Assembly (NCBI RefSeq): GCF_900113685.1
Contig: NZ_FOQG01000004.1
Coordinates: 1 to 64,000 of the forward strand
Reading direction: 5' to 3'
Origin: Nocardioides psychrotolerans
GTDB lineage: Bacteria > Actinomycetota > Actinomycetes > Propionibacteriales > Nocardioidaceae
DNA length: 64,000 nt
Positions 10,373 through 18,225 of this stretch are shown piece by piece. Each line of letters begins with the position of its first letter. The stretch's first letter is position 1. The position numbers and the translations under genes are program-made. The notes beneath the pieces are model-generated. The model ran no database searches. It was not told the DNA's origin and saw only the letters and a program-made list of their open reading frames with translations.

Positions 10373-11467
10373 GTGCCGGACAACGAGCCGGGATCTTTCG
10401 AGTTGCGCGCACTCGTCGCGCAAGCGCGACTTGCGGTGGCCGCCTGCGACGCCTCCGGAAGCCTCGTCATGTTCAGCCCAGCACTGGAACGGATTTTCGG
10501 CTGGTCGTTCACGGAGTTGACCGAGAGTCAGCTCTTCGACGCCATCCCACTCCTCACCGCCGACGGCAAGACGCCCCTACCGCCGGAGGACCGTCCTCTG
10601 ACTCGCGCCCGACACGGCGAGGTCGTCTCCGACGCGGTGGTGGCCGCAGACACCGCCGATGGACGCCGCATCCACCTGCGTTGCAACGCCGCCCCGTTGC
10701 GGGACGAGGGCGGAACCAACCGCGGTGCCGTGCTCTGGGTGCAGAACATCACCCTGGAGACCGCCGGTCGAGTCGAGCAAGAAGAGCTGCGGCACCGGCT
10801 GATCGACACCGTGAACCACGAGTTCCGCACCCCCCTGACCAAGCTCATGGGCCACCTGGAGATCCTCGACGACTCATCCGATGAGTTGCCGGTAGATGCC
10901 CAGTGGTCGGTCGGGGTGGCGCAGGAGGCCGCGACCGAGCTGAGCGATCTGGTTCTGCGGGTCTCCGGGTTGGCCGATCTCGGCTCCCACGCAAAGCTGA
11001 ATCTGACCGACTGCAACCTGGCCGGGCTCCTGCGTGATGTCGCCCACCAGTTCGCCCCGGTCCTCGCCGCCCGCGCCGTTGGCCTCGACGCCGACCTCTC
11101 CGATCGGGTCACGGCCACCCTGGACCCTGGCGAGATCACCCAGGCGGTCGTGGAGTTGCTCGCCAACGCTGGGCAGTTCGCGCCACCAGGCTCCCGGGTG
11201 AGGCTCGGACTCCAGGTGACGCCGCCGTCGCTAGAGGTGAGTGTTATCGACCAAGGGTGCGGGATCCCCGCCCGAGACCGCGATCGGCTGCTGCAACCGT
11301 TCGAGCGGGGCAGCCACCCCGGGCAGAAGACCAACAGCAAGGGGCTGGGCCTCGCCATCGCCCAGACCATCGCGGCTGCGCACGGAGGGACCCTCACCAT
11401 GCGGGACAACGACCCCACCGGCCTCGTCGTGACACTCTCCCTCCCCCAGGAAGGGCGCCCGTGGTGA
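10373..11467 (+). CDS. Soluble PAS-domain histidine kinase
   Basis: The protein has 364 residues from GTG 10373. It lacks membrane segments, so it is probably cytosolic. A PAS domain occupies about residues 8-125 (ARLAVAACDASGSLVMFSPA, FGWSFTEL). An H-box DTVNHEFRTPLTKLMGHLE comes next, then an N-box-like VVELLANAGQFAPPG and G-boxes VIDQGCGIP and SKGLGLAIAQTIAAAHGG. The longer frame upstream to 10085 has no family character, so the GTG is preferred. No response regulator gene is adjacent; it is an orphan kinase surrounded by broken genes. The signal is unknown. Confidence 0.88.
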   Translation: MPDNEPGSFELRALVAQARLAVAACDASGSLVMFSPALERIFGWSFTELTESQLFDAIPLLTADGKTPLPPEDRPLTRARHGEVVSDAVVAADTADGRRIHLRCNAAPLRDEGGTNRGAVLWVQNITLETAGRVEQEELRHRLIDTVNHEFRTPLTKLMGHLEILDDSSDELPVDAQWSVGVAQEAATELSDLVLRVSGLADLGSHAKLNLTDCNLAGLLRDVAHQFAPVLAARAVGLDADLSDRVTATLDPGEITQAVVELLANAGQFAPPGSRVRLGLQVTPPSLEVSVIDQGCGIPARDRDRLLQPFERGSHPGQKTNSKGLGLAIAQTIAAAHGGTLTMRDNDPTGLVVTLSLPQEGRPW

Positions 11468-11477
11468 GGCTGAACTG

Positions 11478-11712
11478 GCGCTGCACACCAGCACACTCGA
11501 CGTCCACGGCTACCACCAGGACGGGTCGCCGTTGGCCGAGGCCCGGGGTGAGCGGACCCCTGACCGGGATCGGGTAGGACTACGCCGACACCAAGGCCGA
11601 GGGCGAACGCCATCGGATTGGGGCAAGACTGCCCGAGAGCTCGACTACCAACCAGGCGACCTCGACCGTGCCATCAGCGACGCAGCCCGGTGGTACGACG
11701 TACGCATGCCAG
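11478..11712 (+). pseudogene. Remnant of a NAD-dependent epimerase/dehydratase
   Basis: Three short pieces in different frames resemble an extended SDR protein. ALHTSTLDVHGYHQDGSPLA (start about 11478) is followed by DYADTKAEGERH (11578-11613), which holds the Y-x-x-x-K catalytic pair, and then by ARELDYQPGDLDRAISDAAR, which is the typical C-terminal end. About 200 residues between and before them are missing. Family call rests on the YxxxK piece plus the C-terminal motif. Confidence 0.45.
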
Positions 11713-11722
11713 TCTCCTCGAC

Positions 11723-12377
11723 ATGTTCACTGCATCGAAGAGTCACCCGTCGCCCAGCCCGTTGAACAATCCCTCGCCACCGTCCTTCTGGATCGACGCG
11801 GCCTGGGTCATCATCGGCAGCCTGCTCCTCGGTGGTCTCACGTCCCTTGCTCAAGGTGTGTTGCCGGACTCGCTGCGATCCTTCGCACAGGGAACTGACC
11901 CTCGGGGTGGACGCTGCTCACGGTCATCATGATCGCCGTTCGGCGTCCGAGTCTCTGGCCCGCTGCCTGCCTGGGCGCCGTGAGCTTCGTGTGCCTGGAC
12001 CTGGGCTACACCGCTGCTTCCGAGCTCCGCGGTCTGAGCTACGACCCGTTGTTCTGGGGTGCGGTCGGCCTGATTGCCGGTCCGGCAATCGGCTGGTCGA
12101 CCTCGGCCGCCTTCGATGCCGGGCCGTTCCTCAGCGCCACGGGGTCATCACTTATTGCTGGGGTCGCGCTCACCGATGCCTTCTACGGGTTGACGGTCGT
12201 CGCTGACACGACAGTCCCGTGTACTGGTCGATCGCCGGCGTGGCGGGGGTGATCTTCCTGGGCCTCGTGGCTTTCCGTCGGCAGCGCGCGTGGAGGTTCG
12301 TGGGCCTGCAGGTCGCCCTGACCTTGATGTGGGTCAGCCTCGGGTCTGCGGCCTATGCCGTGCTGAACGGGATGTAG
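11723..12377 (+). pseudogene. Integral membrane protein (DUF6518-like), two frameshifts
   Basis: Three consecutive frames join into one plausible protein of about 215 residues with six hydrophobic segments. Frame A (ATG 11723 to about 11900) gives WIDAAWVIIGSLLLGGLTSL. Frame B (about 11905-12210) gives MIAVRRPSLWPAACLGAVSF and a segment ending in DAFYGLTVVADTT. Frame C (about 12219-12377) gives VYWSIAGVAGVIFLGLVAFR and then a last helix to the TAG/TGA near 12377. The frame changes occur near 11900 and 12210. The DUF6518 assignment is from memory and tentative; the membrane nature and broken frame are visible directly. Confidence 0.55.
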
Positions 12378-12455
12378 ACCTCACGTGAGTCATTGGACTT
12401 GGTCACTCGACCAGTCCGCCGTTCGACGTACAGGAATCACCTAGCGGGGAGCGCC

Positions 12456-12660
12456 GTGGCGCGAGTTCCAGTCGATCAACGTCGCAACGACCTGGTGGAG
12501 GCCGCGTTCGGTGTCACGGCACAGACCGGGATCGCTCAAAGCGACCACCCGAGCGATCTGCGCTGAGGCCGGGGTCCGGCAGAGCGTCTTTCACTACTGC
12601 TTCAACTCGAGGAAGGAGCTCCTCCAGGAGCTCGTCAGGGTCGTCGTTACCGACATGACG
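12456..12660 (+). pseudogene. Truncated and frameshifted TetR-family regulator
   Basis: GTG 12456 begins VARVPVDQRRNDLVEAAFGV, the usual first helix of a TetR DNA-binding domain. After about 12535 the frame changes, and the recognition part continues as TTRAICAEAGVRQSVFHYCF and NSRKELLQELVRVVVTDM. The ligand-binding domain is missing: the sequence runs straight into the 3' end of the opposite-strand NmrA-like gene at 12647. The gene therefore has at least one frameshift and a C-terminal deletion. Confidence 0.7.
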
Positions 12661-13546
12661 GACGCAGCCAGTCGTGGGCGTGGGCGGCGGCAAAGGTCTC
12701 GAACGAGACCGGCAGGCGACTGGTGACGAGTGCGACGTCGTCGGTGAGGCCGTCGGCCCTGCCTAGCCGGGCGATGGTGTAGATCGCGGTGGTCACCGCG
12801 ACCATGCCCCACGGCATGCCGAGGGTGTGGCGGGCGTGGCGTGCGTAGCGCAGGATCCCGGGGTTGGTGTAGTGGATGGGGCGTCCCAGCGTGGTGCTGA
12901 GGGTGCGGGCGACCTCGGTGTAAGTGAGCGCTTCGGGGCCGGTCGGGGTCCAGGCCCGGTTGCGGTGCTGATCGGGGTCGAGGAGAGCTGCGGCGGCGAC
13001 GGCGGCGACGTCGGCGGCATCGACGAAGGAGGTGGCGCCGTGGCCGGCGGGCACCACAATCTCGTCTCGGTCGCGGATGTCGCTGAGGTGGGTGCCGGTG
13101 AGGTTCTGCATGAAGAACGATGCGCGGACGAAGGTCCAGGTGAGACCGGAGGCGCGCAGCCAGGTCTCGAGGGCGGCGTGGGGGAAGAGCGTGTTGTGTT
13201 CTGCTCCCTGCAGCGACAGCAGCACGACGTGTCGAACGCCTGCGGCCTTGGCTGCCTCCAGTGAGGGCAGCATCTGGGTCTTGGGTTTGCCCAGGTGCGG
13301 CGGGCGGAGCAGGAACATCCGCTCCACGCCCTCGTACGCCGCCGACCAGGTGGCTGGGTCGGTGAAGTCCAACAGCACCGGGTCGATCGGCAGCCCCGGG
13401 CCGGTCGCCTTGCCGCGGAGCTGGGCCAGGCCGGCGTCCGAGCCGGCACTGGCCCGGACAGGGACACCCGCCGCCACCAGGGCCTCGAGCAGGTGGGCGC
13501 CCACGTTGCCGGTCGCGCCGGTGACCAGGATCGGTGCGACACTCAT
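12647..13546 (-). CDS. NmrA-like NAD(P)-binding protein
   Basis: This 299-residue atypical short-chain reductase has the Rossmann motif VTGATGNVGAHLLEAL near residue 7. Further segments such as LDFTDPATW, LLSLQGAEHNTLFPH and FFMQNL are typical of the NmrA/azoreductase-like subgroup (quinone or NADPH-sensing proteins). It lacks the full YxxxK pair of classical SDR enzymes, as usual for this group. Start ATG 13546 (MSVAPILVTGATGN) is the natural family start. It is transcribed divergently from a MarR-family gene only 17 bp away, and a palindrome in that gap suggests that the MarR protein controls it. Confidence 0.88.
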   Translation of the reverse strand: MSVAPILVTGATGNVGAHLLEALVAAGVPVRASAGSDAGLAQLRGKATGPGLPIDPVLLDFTDPATWSAAYEGVERMFLLRPPHLGKPKTQMLPSLEAAKAAGVRHVVLLSLQGAEHNTLFPHAALETWLRASGLTWTFVRASFFMQNLTGTHLSDIRDRDEIVVPAGHGATSFVDAADVAAVAAAALLDPDQHRNRAWTPTGPEALTYTEVARTLSTTLGRPIHYTNPGILRYARHARHTLGMPWGMVAVTTAIYTIARLGRADGLTDDVALVTSRLPVSFETFAAAHAHDWLRPSCR

Positions 13547-13548
13547 GC

Positions 13549-13561
13549 ATGTACGGTACAT
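13549..13561. promoter_or_regulatory. Palindrome between divergent NmrA and MarR genes
   Basis: ATGTAC-G-GTACAT is a 13-bp palindrome lying between the two divergent start codons (13546 on minus, 13564 on plus). Its position suggests a MarR-type operator that would block both genes. With only 17 bp between starts there is no room for ordinary leaders, so leaderless or very short transcripts are likely. Confidence 0.5.
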
Positions 13562-13563
13562 CC

Positions 13564-14034
13564 ATGCGCGGCGGCGACCTGAAGCGACTCGATGTGGCGT
13601 TGCTCGCGCTGCGCCGGTTCGCCGATGCCCCCGCGTCCAGTGGCGGCTCGACCCTGGTCCACGGCAGCGAGCGGGTCGAGGTCTCGACCGTGCTGGTCGT
13701 CGACGCCGTGGCCCGCCGTGGCGCCGGCGAGGAGTGCAGCATCAGCACGGTCGCCGAGGAGCTGCGCGTCGCCCACTCGACGGCCAGCCGGCTCATCGAC
13801 CGCGCGGTCCGGGTGGGCATGGTTCGGCGGACCCGATCGAGCACCGATCCGCGGCGTACGGTCCTCACGCTGTCGACCGCAGGATGGCAGCTGCAACGTG
13901 ACGCCATCGCCTTCCGGACCGGTCGCCTGCAGGAGCTGCTGACGGACTGGACGGCAGATGAGGTCACGACCTTTACCCAGTTGTTGGAGCGCTTTGCCCG
14001 GAGCGCCCGTCCCGTCAACGAGAAGACGTCATGA
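13564..14034 (+). CDS. MarR-family transcriptional regulator
   Basis: This 156-residue winged-helix protein contains CSISTVAEELRVAHSTASRL (the helix-turn-helix) and RRTRSSTDPRRTVLTLSTAG (the wing with the conserved D-x-R), followed by C-terminal dimer helices. Such proteins repress efflux or detoxification genes and release DNA on binding phenolic ligands or oxidation. The divergent NmrA-like gene is the likely target. Its stop overlaps the ATG of a broken SDR gene (14031), which suggests that the two once formed an operon. ATG 13564 was chosen because upstream in-frame codons would overlap the divergent gene. Confidence 0.88.
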   Translation: MRGGDLKRLDVALLALRRFADAPASSGGSTLVHGSERVEVSTVLVVDAVARRGAGEECSISTVAEELRVAHSTASRLIDRAVRVGMVRRTRSSTDPRRTVLTLSTAGWQLQRDAIAFRTGRLQELLTDWTADEVTTFTQLLERFARSARPVNEKTS

Positions 14035-14452
14035 AGGTCGCCGTCATCGGACGGACAGCCGCACCCGGGCCGACCTCGACCGGGTCCTGGCCGACACGGA
14101 CGCTGTCGTTTCCGCGCTCGGGCCCATGGCCAAGGAGGGCAGCCTGCACACCGACACGGCCACGGTCCGGGTGGAGGCGATGGGCGCGGCCGGCGTGACT
14201 CGGTCCGTCGGCGTCAGCGGTGCCGGGATGGACGTTCCCGGTGACCAAAAGTCGCTGTCGGTCAGGCTCATCTCCAGAGCCATCCAGACCCAGGGTGGCG
14301 AGGTGGTCAAGGACAAGCCCGCCGAGCACGCCGTCTATGCCGCCAGCGATCTTGACTGGACACTGGTCCGCCCACCCCAGCTGGTCGACGGCGACCCGAC
14401 CGGACAGCTCGAGCACGACGCCCACCGATCGACCACGACCTCCGACGGGTGA
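14031..14452 (+). pseudogene. Broken NAD(P)H-binding SDR-like gene
   Basis: ATG 14031 starts MKVAVIG, the beginning of a Rossmann fold. The expected glycine-rich loop is then lost, and after a frame change near 14050 the sequence continues as DLDRVLADTDAVVSALGPMA and later DLDWTLVRPPQLVDGDPTG. These are typical of the NAD(P)H-binding (PF13460) group. Roughly 50 residues, including the cofactor loop, are deleted, so no functional product is expected. The ATG overlaps the MarR stop. Confidence 0.65.
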
Positions 14453-14536
14453 TCTCCGGCGGCAGGCGTGGATGGCCACTCGACCTCAAGCTGGCGACCG
14501 CAGGGGAGACGTTGGGCGCAGCGGCGCGGGGTGGGT

Positions 14537-15874
14537 TCAGAGGTGCGCGTCGCATCGACGCGCGGCCAGCACGGCGAGCGTGCGCGTGGTGCGGAGGAGC
14601 TCGTCGATGTCGACGTGTTCGCGAGGGCCATGGGCGAGACCTACGTCGCCGGGGCCGTAGTGAAGGGTGGGGATGTCGCCGATCCCGGCGTACAGGCGCA
14701 GGTCGCTCCCGTAGGGCGCAGCGCCAAGGGGAGCCTTCCGCCCCTCGGCGGCGCCGATTGCCGAGACGACCTCGGCCACCAGCCGGTGGTCGGTGTCGAT
14801 GCGGCCGCTGGCGAACTGGCCGCCGGGCCAGGTGACCTCGACGGGGTGCTCACGCAGCCACGGGTCCCTGTCGCATGCCTCGGTCACCGCGCGCTCCAGG
14901 GCTCGGCGGGCCACTGCTGGCGGCTCGCCCAGGTGGACGCCGAGTCGTCCTGCGGCAACCAGGAGATCGGGGACGCTGCTGGCCCAGTCACCCGCCCGGA
15001 CCGTCCCGATCGAGATGGGGTAGGGGAGTGGGTTGTCGGCATAGAGCGGGTCCGGGCGGGTGTTGCGGCGCCGTTCGAGTTCGACGAGGGCGGCGTGGAC
15101 AGGCCAGAAGGCGTCGAGAGCACTGTGTCCGGACAGTCGGGTGCTGCCGTGGGTGGCGCGGCCCTCGACCCGCAGCTGGAAGGTCAGTGCGCCGGCATTG
15201 GCGACCACCACCTTGCCGCTGGTCGGCTCCGTGATGATCGCCGCGTCACCGCGGTGGCCTCGGAGCATGGTGGCGAAGGCGCCCAGGCCACCATCTTCTT
15301 CGCTGATGACCGCGTGCAGGGCGAAGGGACGTTCCAGGGCTACTCCGGAGTCGACCATGGCGCCTGCGACGGCCAGGTTTGCGGCGAGGCCTGCCTTCAT
15401 GTCGCAGGCACCACGGCCGTGGACGGCGCCGTGGCGGACCTGGCCGCTCCACGGGTTCTGGTCGGCCCATCGGGCCAGGTCGCCGGTGGGGACGACGTCG
15501 ACATGCCCCTGCAGGATCAGGGCCGGCATCCCCGTCGGTCCGAGGACGCCGACGACCCCGTAGCCCTCGGTCCGGGGTGCCTCGGTGCCCGGATGATCTG
15601 GGTGAGCGGCTAGCGCGTCGAGGTCGAGCTTCCAGGTATCCACGTCGAAACCGAGTGTTGCCAGGCGCCCGGCGTGCCGGTGCTGGAGGTCGGACTCCGC
15701 GTCGGTGCCCGTCACGCTCGGCACTTGGATCATCGACACCAGATCCTCGACGAGCGCGTGTTCGTCGATGGCGTCCAGGACGCGCAGCTCCGCGCGGGAG
15801 AGCTGGGGACGGGTCGTCGGGGTGAGGGCCACGGCGCTGACCGTAGCCAGGGAGTGGCTGCCAAGGAATAGCAC
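14537..15874 (-). CDS. M20-family metallopeptidase/deacylase (ArgE/DapE-like)
   Basis: The 445-residue protein carries the M20 signature. A first metal ligand lies in LQGHVDVVPTGD, the bridging Asp in GRGACDMKAGL, the catalytic Glu pair in HAVISEEDGGLG, and a late metal His in LHYGPGDVGLAHGPREHVD. Between these is the dimerisation (lid) domain, about residues 230-345. Members hydrolyse N-acyl amino acids or peptides with two Zn or Co ions in the cytoplasm. The frame starts at GTG 15874; a GTG at 15832 (VALTPTTRPQLS) is also plausible because the first 14 residues lack family character. A divergent LysR gene 33 bp away probably regulates it. Confidence 0.9.
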   Translation of the reverse strand: MLFLGSHSLATVSAVALTPTTRPQLSRAELRVLDAIDEHALVEDLVSMIQVPSVTGTDAESDLQHRHAGRLATLGFDVDTWKLDLDALAAHPDHPGTEAPRTEGYGVVGVLGPTGMPALILQGHVDVVPTGDLARWADQNPWSGQVRHGAVHGRGACDMKAGLAANLAVAGAMVDSGVALERPFALHAVISEEDGGLGAFATMLRGHRGDAAIITEPTSGKVVVANAGALTFQLRVEGRATHGSTRLSGHSALDAFWPVHAALVELERRRNTRPDPLYADNPLPYPISIGTVRAGDWASSVPDLLVAAGRLGVHLGEPPAVARRALERAVTEACDRDPWLREHPVEVTWPGGQFASGRIDTDHRLVAEVVSAIGAAEGRKAPLGAAPYGSDLRLYAGIGDIPTLHYGPGDVGLAHGPREHVDIDELLRTTRTLAVLAARRCDAHL

Positions 15875-15891
15875 GAAATGTGGGTTTGTAA

Positions 15892-15904
15892 CATAGATTC
15901 TATG
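15892..15904. promoter_or_regulatory. Inverted repeat between M20 peptidase and LysR genes
   Basis: CATAG-ATT-CTATG lies in the 32-bp gap between the divergent starts. LysR-type proteins bind short interrupted palindromes (T-N11-A boxes) at such positions, so this is a candidate site for autoregulation and control of the peptidase gene. Confidence 0.5.
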
Positions 15905-15906
15905 AC

Positions 15907-16815
15907 GTGATGCATCCGCAGCAGCTGCGTGTCTTGGTCGCGATCCGGGACCGCGGGTCGCTGACGGGAGCCGCGCACGAGTTGGGGTACGGCGTCCCCA
16001 CCATCGCTCACCACCTCGCTTCGCTCGAGCGGCACTTCAAGGTGCAGCTCGTGGAGCGTGACCGGCGCGGCGCCCGGCTCACCCCGTTGGGTGCCGTCCT
16101 GGTCGCCGAGGCGGAGGAGATCCTCGTGCGGCTGGACCAGGCCGAGCGGGTGGTGACTACGCAGCGTGACCGCGGCCTGTCGACCATCCGGGTCGGGACG
16201 TTTGCGTCCATCGGGTCCCAGCTGCTGCCGCGCGCCATACGGCTGCTCCGGGAGCGGGTCCAGGTGCAGGTCGAGGTCGTCGAGGCCGAACCCACGGAGG
16301 TCGTCCAGCTCCTGCGCGCTGGGGAGCTGAATGCCGGGCTGATCTACGACTCCGCCGATGATCCGGCCTTCGCAACCCCAGAGCTCGAGGTCGCCGTGCT
16401 GCTGGAGGAGCCCTATCAGGTGCTGATGGCTCGCGACAGCCCCTTCGCAGTGGGCTCGGAGATCGACCTGAGGGCACTCGCGGACGCCGACTGGATCTGC
16501 AGCCGCGACGAGAACGAGACCTCCGACCGGGTCTTGCGCCGCGCCTGCCACGCGGTGGGGATCAAGCCACGCGTCCTCATGCGCACCGACGACCTCAGCA
16601 TGATCCACGGCCTGGTCGCTGAGGGTCTCGGCTGCACGCTCACCACGCAGGCTGCGCTGGACACCAGGTTCGCAGTCGAGGTTCGTCCCGCGATCCAGGA
16701 TCTCGGCCTTCGCAGGACGTCCTTCGTCCGTCGCGCCACCGTGGTCCCTCGAGCCGTTGACGAGCTCCGTCACATTCTCGCTGGGCTATTGCCACGCGAC
16801 ACGCCAGGAGTCTGA
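15907..16815 (+). CDS. LysR-family transcriptional regulator
   Basis: This 302-residue regulator has an N-terminal winged helix (MHPQQLRVLVAIRDRGSLTG, ELGYGVPTIAHHLASLERHF, LTPLGAVLVAEA) and a substrate-binding domain from about residue 90 to the end (IRVGTFASIGSQLLPRAIR; GLGCTLTTQAALD). GTG 15907 and ATG 15910 are adjacent in-frame starts. The divergent placement next to the M20 peptidase gene is classical for a LysR protein controlling a single catabolic gene. The effector is probably the peptidase substrate or product (inference). Confidence 0.92.
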   Translation: MMHPQQLRVLVAIRDRGSLTGAAHELGYGVPTIAHHLASLERHFKVQLVERDRRGARLTPLGAVLVAEAEEILVRLDQAERVVTTQRDRGLSTIRVGTFASIGSQLLPRAIRLLRERVQVQVEVVEAEPTEVVQLLRAGELNAGLIYDSADDPAFATPELEVAVLLEEPYQVLMARDSPFAVGSEIDLRALADADWICSRDENETSDRVLRRACHAVGIKPRVLMRTDDLSMIHGLVAEGLGCTLTTQAALDTRFAVEVRPAIQDLGLRRTSFVRRATVVPRAVDELRHILAGLLPRDTPGV

Positions 16816-17056
16816 CGCTGGTCGTTGGGGCCGCTTGCGCCGCTGCTCTCGTCCTGTTGCGGGCAGGCGGTCGATGGCGGGTGCCGGTGACCAGTGCAAG
16901 TTCGACTCAAGGTTGCTTGCACGGACCGACGGATCAGGAGCCTGAGAGAAGCTCGTGGTCAGAACCCGACCGGCTGTTCTTCTCGAGGGTCCACGCTCGA
17001 CGAGGTGCCTGTTGGACGGATGCGCCGTCTCGCCCTGCCACGTGAGGGGTACGGGC
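16816..17056. other. Gene-free stretch between LysR gene and regulator remnant
   Basis: No frame here has protein character. Together with the following response-regulator fragment it fills a 381-bp gap between convergent genes. No clear terminator stem was found by eye. Confidence 0.35.
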
Positions 17057-17160
17057 ATGGGCCCACAGAAGCCGGCCTTCCGGCTTGCCATCGCGAATGA
17101 CGACGCCGTAGTGCTCGCAGGAGCCGCCTCATTCCTCGCTGACCCGACCAGGTTCCGGTG
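17057..17160 (+). pseudogene. N-terminal fragment of a response regulator
   Basis: ATG 17057 starts PAFRLAIANDDAVVLAGAAS, then FLAD. This matches the start of NarL/LuxR-type receiver domains (first beta strand, acidic pair written ANDD, first helix). Similarity ends at about 17145, where the sequence meets the 3' end of the opposite-strand B12-protein gene. It is a short relic of a lost regulator gene. Confidence 0.45.
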
Positions 17161-17196
17161 CGCCACCGAGTTCGGGTTCGGCGAGGCACGGTGGGA

Positions 17197-18225
17197 TCAG
17201 GCGCGGGCGAGCTCGACGACACTGCGGACGTCGGCCGCGAACCCGTCGGCTCCGATGGTGCGCCACAACTGCGGATCGTGACGGAAGGCGGCGCCGCCGA
17301 CGATGATGCGAGGAGTGGCCGCGCAGCTCCCTCGGATCTGGGTGATCAGGTCGCGGGCCCCCGCGACGCATCCGCTCATGGTCACCGAGATGGCGACGAG
17401 GGTCGCCCGGTGGTGTTCGAGCGCCGAGACTATTGCGTCGTGCGGCGTGTTCGTTCCCATGAATCGCACGTCCCACCCGTCTGCCTCCAGGGCGTTGGCG
17501 ATGATGCTGGCACCCACGACGTGCAGCTCGTCGACGACGCCGGTGACGACGGCGACCCTGCGGTGACTGCCGCTGTGGGTGAGGTCTTCGTGGATCACGC
17601 TGAGAATGAACTGCGTCGTGGCGGTGGCCATGTGTTCCTCGGCGATGGTGAGCTCAGTGGTCTGCCAGCGGCGGCCGACTTCGTAGAGCGCGCTCTGGAG
17701 GATGTCGACGTAGACATCAGGGGGTGACGCTCCACCGGATAGTGCCGCCCGCACGACGGCGAGCGCGTCCGTACGACGGCCGCTGACCGCCGCTGCCAGG
17801 TAGAGCCGGCACGCGGGTGAGAGCCAAACCCCATCAGCCGAGGTGAGGTCTCGTGGCGCGGTAAGTGCCTCGAGGCCCACACGCAGTGCGATCGCCACCG
17901 CTTCTGCCGCCGGCGGCGAGAGCCGACCCGCCAGCTCGTTGCGGATCGCCTCCAGGTTCTTGACGAGAAACTCGACAGCGATCCCGCGGGAGCCGAGGAG
18001 ATCGCGGCACCAGAGCGCATAGTCGGCAAACGTGCTGGGATCGTCGAGGTCCACCGCCGCCTGCAGAAAGTCGATGTGCTGGCGGGGGTCCGCCACGCCG
18101 TGGGCCAGCGCCGGCTCGCCGTAGTGTTCGATCCAGTCGGGATGACGGGACAGACAGTCTTTCGTCACCTCGTGGGCCACCGCGTCGCGGAGGCGTCCCA
18201 GTTCCGCCGCAGTTTCGGCACTCAC
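17197..18225 (-). CDS. Cobalamin-binding sensor protein, CarH/LitR-like B12 domain without DNA-binding domain
   Basis: The 342-residue protein has three parts. Residues about 15-100 form an alpha-helical region resembling the non-haem globin-type N-terminal sensor of RsbR-like proteins (weak fit). Residues about 130-215 form the helical B12-cap with RRWQTTELTIAEEH: W187 followed nine residues later by EH (197-198), the W-x9-EH motif that holds the upper face of adenosylcobalamin in CarH photoreceptors. Residues about 222-342 are the Rossmann B12-binding domain with E233-L-H235-V-V-G238, the E-x-H-x-x-G lower-ligand motif. There is no MerR DNA-binding domain. The gene is last in its operon: its ATG overlaps the stop of the preceding PAS kinase (ATGA at 18222-18225). 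I infer that it senses cobalamin and possibly light, and signals to or through that kinase. Confidence 0.82.
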   Translation of the reverse strand: MSAETAAELGRLRDAVAHEVTKDCLSRHPDWIEHYGEPALAHGVADPRQHIDFLQAAVDLDDPSTFADYALWCRDLLGSRGIAVEFLVKNLEAIRNELAGRLSPPAAEAVAIALRVGLEALTAPRDLTSADGVWLSPACRLYLAAAVSGRRTDALAVVRAALSGGASPPDVYVDILQSALYEVGRRWQTTELTIAEEHMATATTQFILSVIHEDLTHSGSHRRVAVVTGVVDELHVVGASIIANALEADGWDVRFMGTNTPHDAIVSALEHHRATLVAISVTMSGCVAGARDLITQIRGSCAATPRIIVGGAAFRHDPQLWRTIGADGFAADVRSVVELARA

